Positions 24,861 to 33,253 of a DNA stretch of 64,000 bases are shown piece by piece; the stretch's first letter is position 1; each line of letters opens with the position of its first letter. The position numbers were made by a program, and so were the translations under genes. The stretch is from the NCBI RefSeq assembly GCF_001441535.1, contig NZ_LMAU01000007.1, positions 85,717 to 149,716 of the forward strand. The letters are read 5' to 3'. The notes under the pieces were generated by a model that saw nothing but the letters and a program-made list of their open reading frames with translations, did not search any database and was not told where the DNA came from. This DNA comes from Tsuneonella troitsensis (lineage in GTDB: Bacteria > Pseudomonadota > Alphaproteobacteria > Sphingomonadales > Sphingomonadaceae).

Positions 24861-26162
24861 ATGGGTGATCGATACCAGCCAATCGTAACTTACGCAGGAC
24901 GTCCTACGCACAGGCAGGTCGGGAGGAGTCTTGGCCAGAGCATTCGGGCCAACTCAAAAGGTCTGGCAAGCACTGCTGGCGCAACGTCTATTGCCCTCGC
25001 GGCCTACGCAGTCCTCTATTCCGGCATGCCTCCTGTCGTTTCCGGACGGGCAAACGTTGAGGGCGGTGTCAGAGACGGCGCTATAGAGAGAGTGGGTACG
25101 AGACGGACGCCCCCTATTGCCAACCGTTCGTCAGCCTCTGCTTTCAAGGACCAAGTCACTTTAAATAGGGTTGGGTTTGCTGGAACCATAGGCCCGGTGC
25201 CCCAAGGAGCGCGGTCGGCGACCCTGCCCTTCAAGAGCCCTGCCATTGACCCTCCTTTGAACGATGCGGGATCGGGCAGCGAACTTCTTACTTATTCCGC
25301 TCTGCCGAAGCAGAACCCTGGGCAGATGATCGTCCCTCCACCTGCCGCCGAGAGCAGGGCAGCTGGAAAAATTGAGCAGTTCGCGATTGGGGCGCCTCCC
25401 TCCCAGCTCGCCGCTGATCAAGGGAACAGATTACCATCCAACACCAACCGGCTTTCGAATGATACCTTGGCGGGAAATCTATCAGTCCCGACCAGTTTGC
25501 TGCTGGCCGGGTCTTCTTCCGATGATGGGTCAGATAAGTCACTGGTCGACTTGGCAGGCAAGCAGGTTACCGTTGAAGCGCCTGGTTCCGATCTTGAAGC
25601 GACGGGATCCATCCAATCTGCGGTCATCGCCGAGGCCATGGATAGCTCGGCGATAGAGCGAGCTTCCGCGACGGGCATCCCGCCAACCGCTCTGATCGAC
25701 GCTGACGAAAACCAATCGGCAACTGTCGATCGCGGACGCAGTTCCGAAATGCGACCGAAGACCAACGACGTTTCCCGATTGCGTCAGATTCGCTCATCGT
25801 TAGAGCGTCTTGACGGGAAGTCACAGAATCCACAGGTGGACCGAACCCCGCATCACCGCTCTGTAGAAAGAAAGAATGACGGACCGAGGAAGGTTGAGGT
25901 CCTCGCCCAATCGGGCGAGAGCTTCGGCGAAAGCCTTGAGCTGCAGATCCATGACGGGGAGCTGGTCTCCGTTCGCCTGAGCGAGCTCATCTCATTGTTT
26001 GAAGACAGGCTGGATAGATCGCTATTTGTCTGGTTGAAGACTTCTGCTGCGGCCGAGAAATACGTTACTTCGGAAACCCTCGCGAAGGCAGGCATCCGGC
26101 TGACCTACGATAACACGACAAGGCAAGCGATATTGTCGGTCTCCGATAGTGCGGCGCGCTAA
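24861..26162 (+). CDS. Membrane-anchored protein of unknown function with a conserved-looking C-terminal domain
   Basis: A 433-residue protein with a basic N terminus and one TM helix at about 36-55 (ASTAGATSIALAAYAVLYSG). A long Ser/Pro/Asn-rich, probably disordered stretch extends to about 345. A compact C-terminal part of about 85 residues follows (VEVLAQSGESFGESLELQIH, then LVSVRLSELISLFEDRLDRS, then AGIRLTYDNTTRQAILSV). The layout resembles a periplasmic tether. I do not recognise the domain. It lies just upstream of a PEPxxWA-CTERM gene and an L,D-transpeptidase on the same strand, so a role at the envelope is likely. Confidence 0.6.
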   Translation: MGDRYQPIVTYAGRPTHRQVGRSLGQSIRANSKGLASTAGATSIALAAYAVLYSGMPPVVSGRANVEGGVRDGAIERVGTRRTPPIANRSSASAFKDQVTLNRVGFAGTIGPVPQGARSATLPFKSPAIDPPLNDAGSGSELLTYSALPKQNPGQMIVPPPAAESRAAGKIEQFAIGAPPSQLAADQGNRLPSNTNRLSNDTLAGNLSVPTSLLLAGSSSDDGSDKSLVDLAGKQVTVEAPGSDLEATGSIQSAVIAEAMDSSAIERASATGIPPTALIDADENQSATVDRGRSSEMRPKTNDVSRLRQIRSSLERLDGKSQNPQVDRTPHHRSVERKNDGPRKVEVLAQSGESFGESLELQIHDGELVSVRLSELISLFEDRLDRSLFVWLKTSAAAEKYVTSETLAKAGIRLTYDNTTRQAILSVSDSAAR

Positions 26163-26696
26163 GCCGAAGCTTTCCCGCAGCCTTGCGCCGCTGCGTTTGT
26201 CAGTCGCATTCGCTGTTTGGTCGAAACTGAGGGTCCGCGGGTGTCGGTAATCGGGCTCGAGGACGGACCTCGGTGGTCGACGTCAACGAGGTCCCTTTCA
26301 AAAAGTCTGGGGTTGCAACGAACTTCCCGAGCCGTTCGCGGCGCCAGAGGGTTCCCGGGTAGGCACGCGTAATATCCGGGCAATTTCGGCTTCTCCGTAG
26401 GACTTCTTCAGGAGCGTAGACGCTTCGCGTCCGGGAAAGGCTGACTTCGAAGTCGCCACTTCGGGTTGCCCCCTGAAGGGAGGATTCCCGCGGCGCGATC
26501 CTTCCGCGACCGGCTCGGTCATCCGGGTTCAGAATGATATCTAGGATTGCCAATTCCGTCGTTGATCTCTCGGCCGCTTGTGCCAATCGGGTACATCGTC
26601 CCAAAATGGGCCACCAAGCTCGGGACGAATCCGTGCCTCGAGCGTTAACCGGGTGTATGCTCTCCGCTTACGCGATTCGAAAAGTCTGATGCTATC
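26163..26696. other. 534-base intergenic region, no gene recognised
   Basis: The minus-strand open frames (26200-26604 and 26298-26522) show no family resemblance apart from a short HTH-like stretch (SYGEAEIARILRVPTR), which could be a decayed remnant. TTAACC at 26645-26650 lies 47 bases before the next start. Confidence 0.35.
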
Positions 26697-27476
26697 ATGA
26701 TAATCACCGCTGCCGACCAACCATCTAGCCGATCACGGGCCTGGCTACGTCCAGCATTGCTGGCAGCGGCGGCGTTGGGTTTGGCGGCCGCGATTCCTAT
26801 CGCAAGCGCCCTTCTGTCCGAGGACAGCCAGGTGCCTGGCGCCGCCCAGGTTCGCAACGTTTTTGACATGCTCGCAAACCGTTCGCCTGGAGAGCGCATT
26901 ACTGGCAACCTCAACAAGTCGAAATCTTCAGCAAGTATTTCGAAGCTGGGGGGCGACGATGGCGACGAGCTGAGGCAACGCGCGCTGGGCAAAGTCTTCC
27001 CTACTCCTCCAGCCCCCCCGGGTGCAGCTCGAGGACCAGACGAGCCCGTCTTCTTCGCGTCGGAAGAACAACCCTCGACACCTGATATGCTTGAGGGGCC
27101 ATTTGGCACGTCAGATCTGGTGGGAGGTGGTCCCATTATCGGCGCGGGTGGCTTTATCGGGATTCCAGTTGCCGGCGGCGGATCCGGCGGTGGGAATGGC
27201 GGCGGACCTTCGGGTGGCGGCAGCGATGGCGGCACTGGAGGTCCGCCACCTTCACCTCCACCATTCTCCGCGGTGCCTGAGCCATCAACATGGGCCATGT
27301 TGTTACTAGGGTTTGGTCTCATCGGCGCGGGAATGCGTCGAAGGAGGGCTTATCGATTTGAAGGTGAGGCGCAGGGCTGCAGACGCGGCGACGACTGCCT
27401 CGAATCCCAAGCACTGCCAACTGACTTCGCTGCAAACAGGGCATCGGGGATCGGGGCCGTCATGCGTTTGATGTGA
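26697..27476 (+). CDS. PEPxxWA-CTERM sorting-signal protein with an unusual C-terminal tail
   Basis: A 259-residue exported protein with an N-terminal hydrophobic segment at about 18-40. A variable middle follows, then a Gly/Pro/Ser-rich spacer (VAGGGSGGGNGGGPSGGGSD). The sorting signal is AVPEPSTWAMLLLGFGLIGA followed by GMRRRR at about 188-214. Exosortase substrates normally end within a few residues of the Arg cluster, but here about 45 more residues follow (AYRFEGEAQGCRRGDDC onward). The exosortase in this window (54319-55284) is the likely processing enzyme. It is followed after 7 bases by an L,D-transpeptidase. Confidence 0.8.
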   Translation: MIITAADQPSSRSRAWLRPALLAAAALGLAAAIPIASALLSEDSQVPGAAQVRNVFDMLANRSPGERITGNLNKSKSSASISKLGGDDGDELRQRALGKVFPTPPAPPGAARGPDEPVFFASEEQPSTPDMLEGPFGTSDLVGGGPIIGAGGFIGIPVAGGGSGGGNGGGPSGGGSDGGTGGPPPSPPPFSAVPEPSTWAMLLLGFGLIGAGMRRRRAYRFEGEAQGCRRGDDCLESQALPTDFAANRASGIGAVMRLM

Positions 27477-27483
27477 GTCGGCA

Positions 27484-28164
27484 GTGCGTGTTGTCAAACC
27501 CACCCTGATTGTCGCGACGCTGGCAGTCTTTGTGTGCATGGGTTTGGTGGCCGCCCAAGGATCAAGCACAGCTCGGGAGATACTGACGCTTGATGATCGG
27601 GACAACGCTGTTGCTACAGCGCCGGCTTGGTCCGAACAGGATGCCAACAAGCGAATTCACCTAACTCCCTTGGAGGCAATGACTGCCGCAGAAGACGGCA
27701 CTCTGGCGGGCAACCTCAAATCGCTACTCAAAGTCGACCGACAACTCGCTTACGGGGAGTTTCTGTGGGACGCGGACGGGGTGCCCCCTGGCGAGTTGTT
27801 GATCCGTGTAGATCTGCGAACGCAACTCATGTCCGTCTTTCAGGGCGGTCATGAAATTGGTACCGCTGTGATTTTGTACGGTGCGGATAGCCATATGACC
27901 CCTATGGGATCCTTCCCGATTGCGGAGAAAAATCGAGACTATCATTCGCGAACATATGACGCACCGATGCCATACAGTTTGCGACTGACGGAGGACGGTG
28001 TGGCAATCCATGGAAGTGATGTCCGGCGCGGGTCAGCAACTCACGGCTGCGTTGGCATCCCGCTGGAGTTCGCCTCGCTTCTCTTTGAAAAAGCGAAGCA
28101 AGGGGATGTCGTGCAGATCGTGCGCTCCCAGAGAGATCCGGACAGAGCAAGCAGATTGATGTAA
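27484..28164 (+). CDS. L,D-transpeptidase (YkuD family)
   Basis: A 226-residue periplasmic enzyme with a GTG start and an N-terminal hydrophobic signal or anchor (about 6-24). The YkuD domain is at about 103-213, with catalytic block VAIHGSDVRRGSATHGCVGI: H176, H187, G188 and nucleophile C189. It would form or exchange 3-3 cross-links or attach proteins to peptidoglycan. It directly follows a PEPxxWA-CTERM gene and precedes a CAP-domain gene, hinting at anchoring of surface material to the wall (inference). Confidence 0.88.
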   Translation: MRVVKPTLIVATLAVFVCMGLVAAQGSSTAREILTLDDRDNAVATAPAWSEQDANKRIHLTPLEAMTAAEDGTLAGNLKSLLKVDRQLAYGEFLWDADGVPPGELLIRVDLRTQLMSVFQGGHEIGTAVILYGADSHMTPMGSFPIAEKNRDYHSRTYDAPMPYSLRLTEDGVAIHGSDVRRGSATHGCVGIPLEFASLLFEKAKQGDVVQIVRSQRDPDRASRLM

Positions 28165-28187
28165 ACCATTTCGTGACAAGTTTCTGC

Positions 28188-28216
28188 GAGACACCTCTTT
28201 GTTTTCGAGGGGTCTC
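28188..28216 (+). promoter_or_regulatory. Leader hairpin covering the ribosome site of the CAP-domain gene
   Basis: GAGAC-A-CCTC (28188-28197) pairs with GAGG-G-GTCTC (28207-28216), with one A/G mismatch and a 9-base loop. The 3' arm contains the only good Shine-Dalgarno (GAGGGG, 28207-28212), 6 bases before the ATG at 28219. Folding would hide it. It could instead act with the T-rich loop as a weak attenuator. The function is inferred. Confidence 0.35.
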
Positions 28217-28218
28217 GT

Positions 28219-28746
28219 ATGGAAGCATTCAGGCTTGGCAAGCGCGCAGCCGCCGCTTCTCTTCTGGCTGTCGCGCCCATAATCCTTGGCAGCACTGGCC
28301 TGCGCACCAACTTCGACGAACGCATACTTGCTGCGCACAATCGTGAGAGGTCCGCGGTCGGCGTGCCTCCGCTTCAATGGAACGACGAATTGGCGGCCGG
28401 GGCCAAGCAATGGGCCAATCATCTCGCGCGGACCGGATCTTTCGAACACTCGCCTGATGAACCAGGTGCGGAGCCAATAGGTGAAAACCTATGGGGCGGA
28501 ACGCCGGACGCCTATGCTCCGGATGCTATGGTGGGGCTCTGGATCTCCGAAAAGCAGCATTTCAAAACAGGCATTTTCCCATCAAACAGCCGGACCGGGA
28601 AGGTGGATGACGTCGGCCATTACACGCAGCTGATATGGCGCAAATCGGCGGAAGTCGGTTGCGCTCTCAGTCGCGGTCGGAGTGAGGAGGTCCTCGTCTG
28701 CAGGTACAGCGATGCAGGCAATGTCATGGGCGAAAACCCCCTATAG
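28219..28746 (+). CDS. Secreted CAP-domain (SCP/PR-1) protein
   Basis: A 175-residue protein with a signal sequence at about 8-28 and a CAP domain over the rest. Conserved stations are ILAAHNRERSAVGVPPLQW, WANHLARTG, the FEHSP His, GENLWGG, VGHYTQLIWRKSAEVGCAL and VCRYSDAGNVMG, near the usual end. Bacterial members are secreted and often bind or act on envelope components; the activity is unknown. It follows the L,D-transpeptidase by 54 bases on the same strand. Confidence 0.88.
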   Translation: MEAFRLGKRAAAASLLAVAPIILGSTGLRTNFDERILAAHNRERSAVGVPPLQWNDELAAGAKQWANHLARTGSFEHSPDEPGAEPIGENLWGGTPDAYAPDAMVGLWISEKQHFKTGIFPSNSRTGKVDDVGHYTQLIWRKSAEVGCALSRGRSEEVLVCRYSDAGNVMGENPL

Positions 28747-29149
28747 TTCCCACGGCTCCAACAAGGATTGAGCACTCGTCATATTCATACGATGGCGCGC
28801 GCGAAACCTGCCGACGCATGGGCCAGAGACGCTTCGCCTTCCATCAGTACCTCGATACGCACATAGGCATTGCCTTAGCCGCGTCATGAGGTGTTCGAAG
28901 AGCGGCGTGCCAGCAATGCTGCCCACTGAATAGGTTCCGCAACTGCTTGCCCGCTCGGCCAGAAAAATTGAAAGGGGGGTAAAGCGATGTTCCACGTCAG
29001 GGAGCTGCGCGAGCTGGCTTCTGCCTGGATGGTTTTTCTGATAGTTAGAACTCCCGGAGGCTCATCGCGTCGACCCAATTCGAGCGCCCTACGGAACCGT
29101 TCTGCTTTTTGGCGATATTCCTCAAGAATACTGCAATGAGACGCTGGTA
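28747..29149. other. 403-base intergenic region, no gene recognised
   Basis: The open frames are short and lack protein character. Direct inspection showed no strong hairpin with a T-run. Confidence 0.35.
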
Positions 29150-29920
29150 ATGAATGCCCATACTGCACTTTCCACGCCAGTCTCTAGTCGGCGCGCGGAA
29201 GGAGCAACACCAAGCCCCGAAAGAATCTATGCAATCGGGGACGTCCACGGCCGGGCGGATCTATTTGCAATGATGCTGCGGGCAATCCAGCGAGATGGCC
29301 AATCGCGCGGAGCCAGTGCGACCAAGATCATCATCCTAGGCGACCTGATTGATCGCGGGCCACGCTCGCGGGATATGATCGAAATGGTAAGGCGTTTTGA
29401 CGAGGGCACGAGCGGCGTCGTCACTCTGCGTGGCAATCATGAGGAACTGCTGGTCCGCTCGGCAGCGGGCAGCGATGCCGCACAGCGGATCTGGTTGCGA
29501 AACGGGGGCGCGGCGACTTTGCTCAGTTTCGGGTTGCACCCTGACCGTCTGCGGGGTCTTTCAGCCCCCGAGCGAGCGAGAAGGATCACGCAAGCCGTTG
29601 GCACGCCGAACCTCGAGTGGATCGGAGCCCTGCCGACCCACTTCATCTCCGGAGATTATTTCTTCTGTCATGCAGGCATCAAGCCAGGGCTTGACCTGAA
29701 CAAGCAGAGGACCCGCGACCTGCTGTGGATCCGGGACGAATTTCTCCAAAGCGAAGTGGAACACGGAGCGATCGTTGTTCACGGCCACGCCGAGACAGAC
29801 GAGCCCGAATTCAGGCATAACCGCATAAACATCGACACGGCAGCCTACCGAACCGGCCGGCTCACCGCGATCGGGCTAGAGGGACCGGAGCGGTGGATTC
29901 TTTCTGTTGAGCAGAAATGA
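29150..29920 (+). CDS. PP1-like metallophosphoesterase (Ser/Thr or dinucleotide phosphatase)
   Basis: A 256-residue cytoplasmic enzyme with the phosphoesterase signatures YAIGDVHGRADL (metal ligands D, H), IILGDLIDRGP (G-D-x-x-D-R-G) and VTLRGNHEE, then later histidines in FFCHAGI and VVHGHAE. This is the bacterial PrpA/ApaH-like PPP group. It could dephosphorylate proteins or diadenosine polyphosphates; the sequence does not decide. The location inside an EPS island suggests a role in controlling assembly proteins, but it lacks the features of a tyrosine phosphatase. Confidence 0.85.
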   Translation: MNAHTALSTPVSSRRAEGATPSPERIYAIGDVHGRADLFAMMLRAIQRDGQSRGASATKIIILGDLIDRGPRSRDMIEMVRRFDEGTSGVVTLRGNHEELLVRSAAGSDAAQRIWLRNGGAATLLSFGLHPDRLRGLSAPERARRITQAVGTPNLEWIGALPTHFISGDYFFCHAGIKPGLDLNKQRTRDLLWIRDEFLQSEVEHGAIVVHGHAETDEPEFRHNRINIDTAAYRTGRLTAIGLEGPERWILSVEQK

Positions 29921-29960
29921 TCGTTAGCAGACCTGCGGCAGTTTCTGGAACTGCCGTTGC

Positions 29961-30626
29961 TTAGGGTTGCCGGACTTCCCTCAACACTCGCGCGAAATCT
30001 GATCGAGGCAAAGCGCCTTCGATCACTCGGTCTCCTATCACATACCCTGGCGTACCTCGAAAGCCCAGTGAGACAGCCTCTCGACTATTTTCCGCGAGCA
30101 GCCGACGAGTCTCCGCGGCGTGTGCCTCAATGTCATCGACGATTTGCTCCCAGTCTCCACCTGACTCCTCAACGGCGGTGCGCAACTTGCCCTCGGTCAA
30201 CGGAAGTGGGGTTGCCATGAGCTTGTCGCGCACCTCCAAATAGAGGTCCTGCCGCTTTGCCGCTAACGCGACTTCCGATGCTCGCTGCGATTTGGCTCCG
30301 AGAATGGGCCATTCCTTATATACGACTCTCACGTTTCCATCTCTCTCTGCTGCAGCGCGCAAGTCCGGTTCGCTCTGACGGCAAAGAGGACACTGAAAAT
30401 CGCTATATATCACGACGGCGATATCAGCTTTTCCGCGGCGGGTTTCGAAATTGCCTGATGGAAGCAGTGCTCTGGCAACGATCTCGGGCTCTCGCCCCTC
30501 CGTCCCAATGGGACGCGATTGATCCAAGGAATAGCCGACCAGGACTCCGATCGCCAATACGCCAACGAGTTCTGCCTTACGGACTCTCTGCATTCCCTTG
30601 GATACCAACCTCGAATTTGTGGTCAC
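29961..30626 (-). CDS. DsbA-family thiol oxidoreductase, membrane-anchored
   Basis: A 221-residue protein with a basic N terminus, an anchor helix at about 19-34 (ELVGVLAIGVLVGYSL) and a thioredoxin-like DsbA/DsbG fold. The active site is C79-P-L-C82 (YSDFQCPLCRQSE) and the cis-proline is P193 in GTPGYVIG. The CPLC dipeptide differs from the CPHC of classical DsbA. It would make or fix disulfides in the periplasm, for instance in the Cys-containing DUF1996 and spore-coat-U proteins nearby (inference). It is convergent with the phosphatase gene. Confidence 0.88.
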   Translation of the reverse strand: MTTNSRLVSKGMQRVRKAELVGVLAIGVLVGYSLDQSRPIGTEGREPEIVARALLPSGNFETRRGKADIAVVIYSDFQCPLCRQSEPDLRAAAERDGNVRVVYKEWPILGAKSQRASEVALAAKRQDLYLEVRDKLMATPLPLTEGKLRTAVEESGGDWEQIVDDIEAHAAETRRLLAENSREAVSLGFRGTPGYVIGDRVIEGALPRSDFARVLREVRQP

Positions 30627-30668
30627 CTATTTGAGTGTCCTGATACCTAAAGTGCTTTCACGCTGGCT

Positions 30669-32105
30669 GTGAAACCATTGGTTGACCGAGAATTCCTTGA
30701 GTTTGCCCCCGGAAAATCAGATGCACCGTACCTTAAAGCCGATCGGGTGTGTTTGGAGGAGAAAAGAGTGCGTTGGGCCGGGCTCGCGATCATCCTGCTG
30801 ACCTTGCCGTTGTTTGTGGCCATATTGAGTTCGAACACCGCAAGGCGAGATGGGGCAGTCATGGCCATCGGCGCCATGCTCTTCTGCGTAGGCGAGATAT
30901 CTCCCTCCGCTGCTTTTTATGTGTGGCCCGAATGGCAGGGTCTCTCAAAGGGGATGTTTCTGTCGCTCGTCGACAGCTTGGCGCTAGCGCTTCTTTTCAC
31001 CCGCCCGTCAGGCCGCTATCGAATATCTTTCTTGCCCCTCATCGCATTGTTTTTCATCACGATAATCCTGTCGCTTTTTTCGGCCAGTATCAAGATCGCC
31101 GGGGTCTTTATCGTCTTTCAGACCTTGCAGATGATCGTGTTGTTCATTGCATTGGCAAGCGAACTCCACAGGCCGCAAGCGCTCCGCGCGCTTATGAAGG
31201 GCCTGGCAATTGGACTTGTGATTCAGGCGCTGTTCGTGATCCGCCAGAAGGTAGCTGGGATGATCCAAGCACCTGGGACCTTTGATCACCAGAACGTGCT
31301 GGGCTTGGCAGTCGAACTCAGCGTTTTGCCGCTCATTGCATCGGTACTGGAGGGTGAACGTAGCAAAATTGTCTACCTTGGCATTATTGCAGGGGCCATT
31401 TGCATCGCAGGAGGCGGTTCGCGGGGCTCACTTGGCTTCTTCGCTTTGGGCGCAATCCTGCTGATCCTCGCGAGCTTGATTCGGCGCGGGACAGCTCGAA
31501 AATGGCAGATGCTTGTCTTGGGGGGGCTTGCGGCCGGGATAATGGCTCCGTTCGCTATTGGAACGCTTAGCGAGCGGTTCGGAGGCGGCGAGTTCACCAC
31601 TGAAGAAACCGCGCGAGTAGCCTTGGCGGACGCCGCGCGAGGCATGTCAGCAGACCACCCATTGGGGGTGGGCGCAAACAATTTTGTTCCGGTCAGCAAT
31701 TTGGGGGGCTACCTCGACAAAGTAGGGACAACCCTCACTTTCGCAACCCGATCACAACCGGTACACAACGCATATCTCGTAGCTAGAGCCGAGAGAGGTT
31801 GGGCTGGCGAGATCGCGCTCATTCTACTCCTGGGAGGAATTGCTACCGCTGCGTTTCTCACTGCATTCAGGAATACCCGCGCTACTCACTCTGGAGTCGC
31901 GCTGGGGTCAGGAGCCGCCCTGGTTGCGGTTGGCCTTCATAGCAACTTCGAGTACGCGGTGCTTACATCCAGCATCCTATCGCTGGTTTTTGTCAACGCC
32001 GCTTTGGTGTCTTCGTCGCGAGCGAGAGAAATTCAATCTCGGGTACGAGCCGCTCGAGTGCCGTTGAATCCTCACCCCGTTCCACCGGTCGAGGAAGGGG
32101 TTTAA
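30669..32105 (+). CDS. O-antigen ligase/polymerase family protein (Wzy-like)
   Basis: A 478-residue protein with a GTG start and about ten to twelve hydrophobic segments. It contains a large periplasmic loop (about 300-372) with ADHPLGVGANNF and SQPVHNAYLVARAERGWAG, the Wzy_C/WaaL signature with a conserved His in HNAYL. It would polymerise lipid-linked repeat units or ligate a glycan on the periplasmic face. With Wzx, Wza, Wzz and the BY-kinase in the same island, a polymerase role is likely. A seven-G run at 31520-31526 lies in the frame. Confidence 0.82.
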   Translation: MKPLVDREFLEFAPGKSDAPYLKADRVCLEEKRVRWAGLAIILLTLPLFVAILSSNTARRDGAVMAIGAMLFCVGEISPSAAFYVWPEWQGLSKGMFLSLVDSLALALLFTRPSGRYRISFLPLIALFFITIILSLFSASIKIAGVFIVFQTLQMIVLFIALASELHRPQALRALMKGLAIGLVIQALFVIRQKVAGMIQAPGTFDHQNVLGLAVELSVLPLIASVLEGERSKIVYLGIIAGAICIAGGGSRGSLGFFALGAILLILASLIRRGTARKWQMLVLGGLAAGIMAPFAIGTLSERFGGGEFTTEETARVALADAARGMSADHPLGVGANNFVPVSNLGGYLDKVGTTLTFATRSQPVHNAYLVARAERGWAGEIALILLLGGIATAAFLTAFRNTRATHSGVALGSGAALVAVGLHSNFEYAVLTSSILSLVFVNAALVSSSRAREIQSRVRAARVPLNPHPVPPVEEGV

Positions 32106-32164
32106 GCGAAAGGCGAGCACTCCTCTGTCCGTCCATTCCCAATAGCGCCTGAGGAATTCCCTCT

Positions 32165-33253
32165 TTGACCGATGACCGCCTTGCGAATGACCCTTGCGCG
32201 CGCGAAGATCGAAGCATCCGCAAAGTCTCGATAGCTTTGGCCACCTACAATGGTGCTCCATTCCTGGAGCAACAGCTGCGCACGATATCTGAGCAAACCC
32301 ATCCGCCGCACGAACTCGTTGTCTGCGACGATTGCTCGAGCGACGATACTATGCCGCTTTTGCAGGAATTCGCGGATAAAGCACATTTTCGAGTAAGATT
32401 ATTCAGAAATTCATCGCAACTAGGTTATGCTCGGAATTTTCGACGTGCCTCATCGTTGTGCGAGGGAGATTTGATTGCATTTGCGGATCAAGATGATTTC
32501 TGGGATGAAGAAAAGATCGCCAGAATGAACATCTGCTTTGACGATCCACAGGTCATGCTCGCGTTTCATAACGCGCGTATTGTTGACATTGACCGAATTG
32601 GGAATTCGCAATTGTATAGAGGGGCTCTTGAATGCGAACGATTGAGCGCCTCCCCATTTACTCCGTTTCACCATTCATATGGAATGACTCAAGTTTTTCG
32701 AAGTGATTTGCGCCGCTTTGACGAATTTTGGAACCTTTCCCTAAACGACGTGGCTGATCCTTTGGATATTATGTCGCATGATCAGTGGTATTTTTTTCTT
32801 GCCTCGCTTACCGGGAAGGTTTTGTTCGTGGACAGCGTTCTGGTTGGCTACCGTCAACACGCGAGCAATTCGGTGGGTGCGAATCCCCGTAACACTCGAT
32901 TTGCGCAGAAAATTCTAGGACGGCTTGAGCATTATGGTAGGCAGGACCAGCGCGGTGCAGAAGCCGCGCTGGCGCGGGCGACCATTGCCCGCGCGATTGC
33001 CCTGGATCACCCTTCTCTGAAGGAGCGGGCATGCTGGATTGCTAGTAAGTACGAGGGTTTGGCAACCAAGCTGGAGCGACGTGCCGCCGCCTATATGGCG
33101 CATTCTCTCGCCGATAGAATGCAGGCTCTGATCCGATCGGTCTCAAATGGTGATTACGGTGACTGGCCCTGGGGCTTCAAGAAAGCTTCAATCGCTCGCG
33201 ATCTGCTTTTTGGGGTCTTTCTTGGCCGAGCTTATGAGCAGAAGTGGAACTGA
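32165..33253 (+). CDS. Family 2 glycosyltransferase (rhamnosyltransferase-like)
   Basis: A 362-residue GT-A enzyme with a TTG start preceded by GAGGAA. The catalytic domain opens with SIALATYNGAPFLEQQLRTI; VVCDDCSSDDT and the motif FADQDDFWDEEKI give the D-x-D-D metal site typical of GT2 rhamnosyltransferase-like members. The C terminus is helical. The DNA from about 32380 to 32830 is visibly AT-rich compared with its flanks. Its stop overlaps the next start (TGATG). Confidence 0.85.
   Translation: MTDDRLANDPCAREDRSIRKVSIALATYNGAPFLEQQLRTISEQTHPPHELVVCDDCSSDDTMPLLQEFADKAHFRVRLFRNSSQLGYARNFRRASSLCEGDLIAFADQDDFWDEEKIARMNICFDDPQVMLAFHNARIVDIDRIGNSQLYRGALECERLSASPFTPFHHSYGMTQVFRSDLRRFDEFWNLSLNDVADPLDIMSHDQWYFFLASLTGKVLFVDSVLVGYRQHASNSVGANPRNTRFAQKILGRLEHYGRQDQRGAEAALARATIARAIALDHPSLKERACWIASKYEGLATKLERRAAAYMAHSLADRMQALIRSVSNGDYGDWPWGFKKASIARDLLFGVFLGRAYEQKWN

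Noticed and set aside
26200..26604. Possible minus-strand gene in the 26 kb gap
   Set aside because: Only a short HTH-like stretch is seen. The rest is Arg/Ser-rich without a domain pattern, and no ribosome site was evident.
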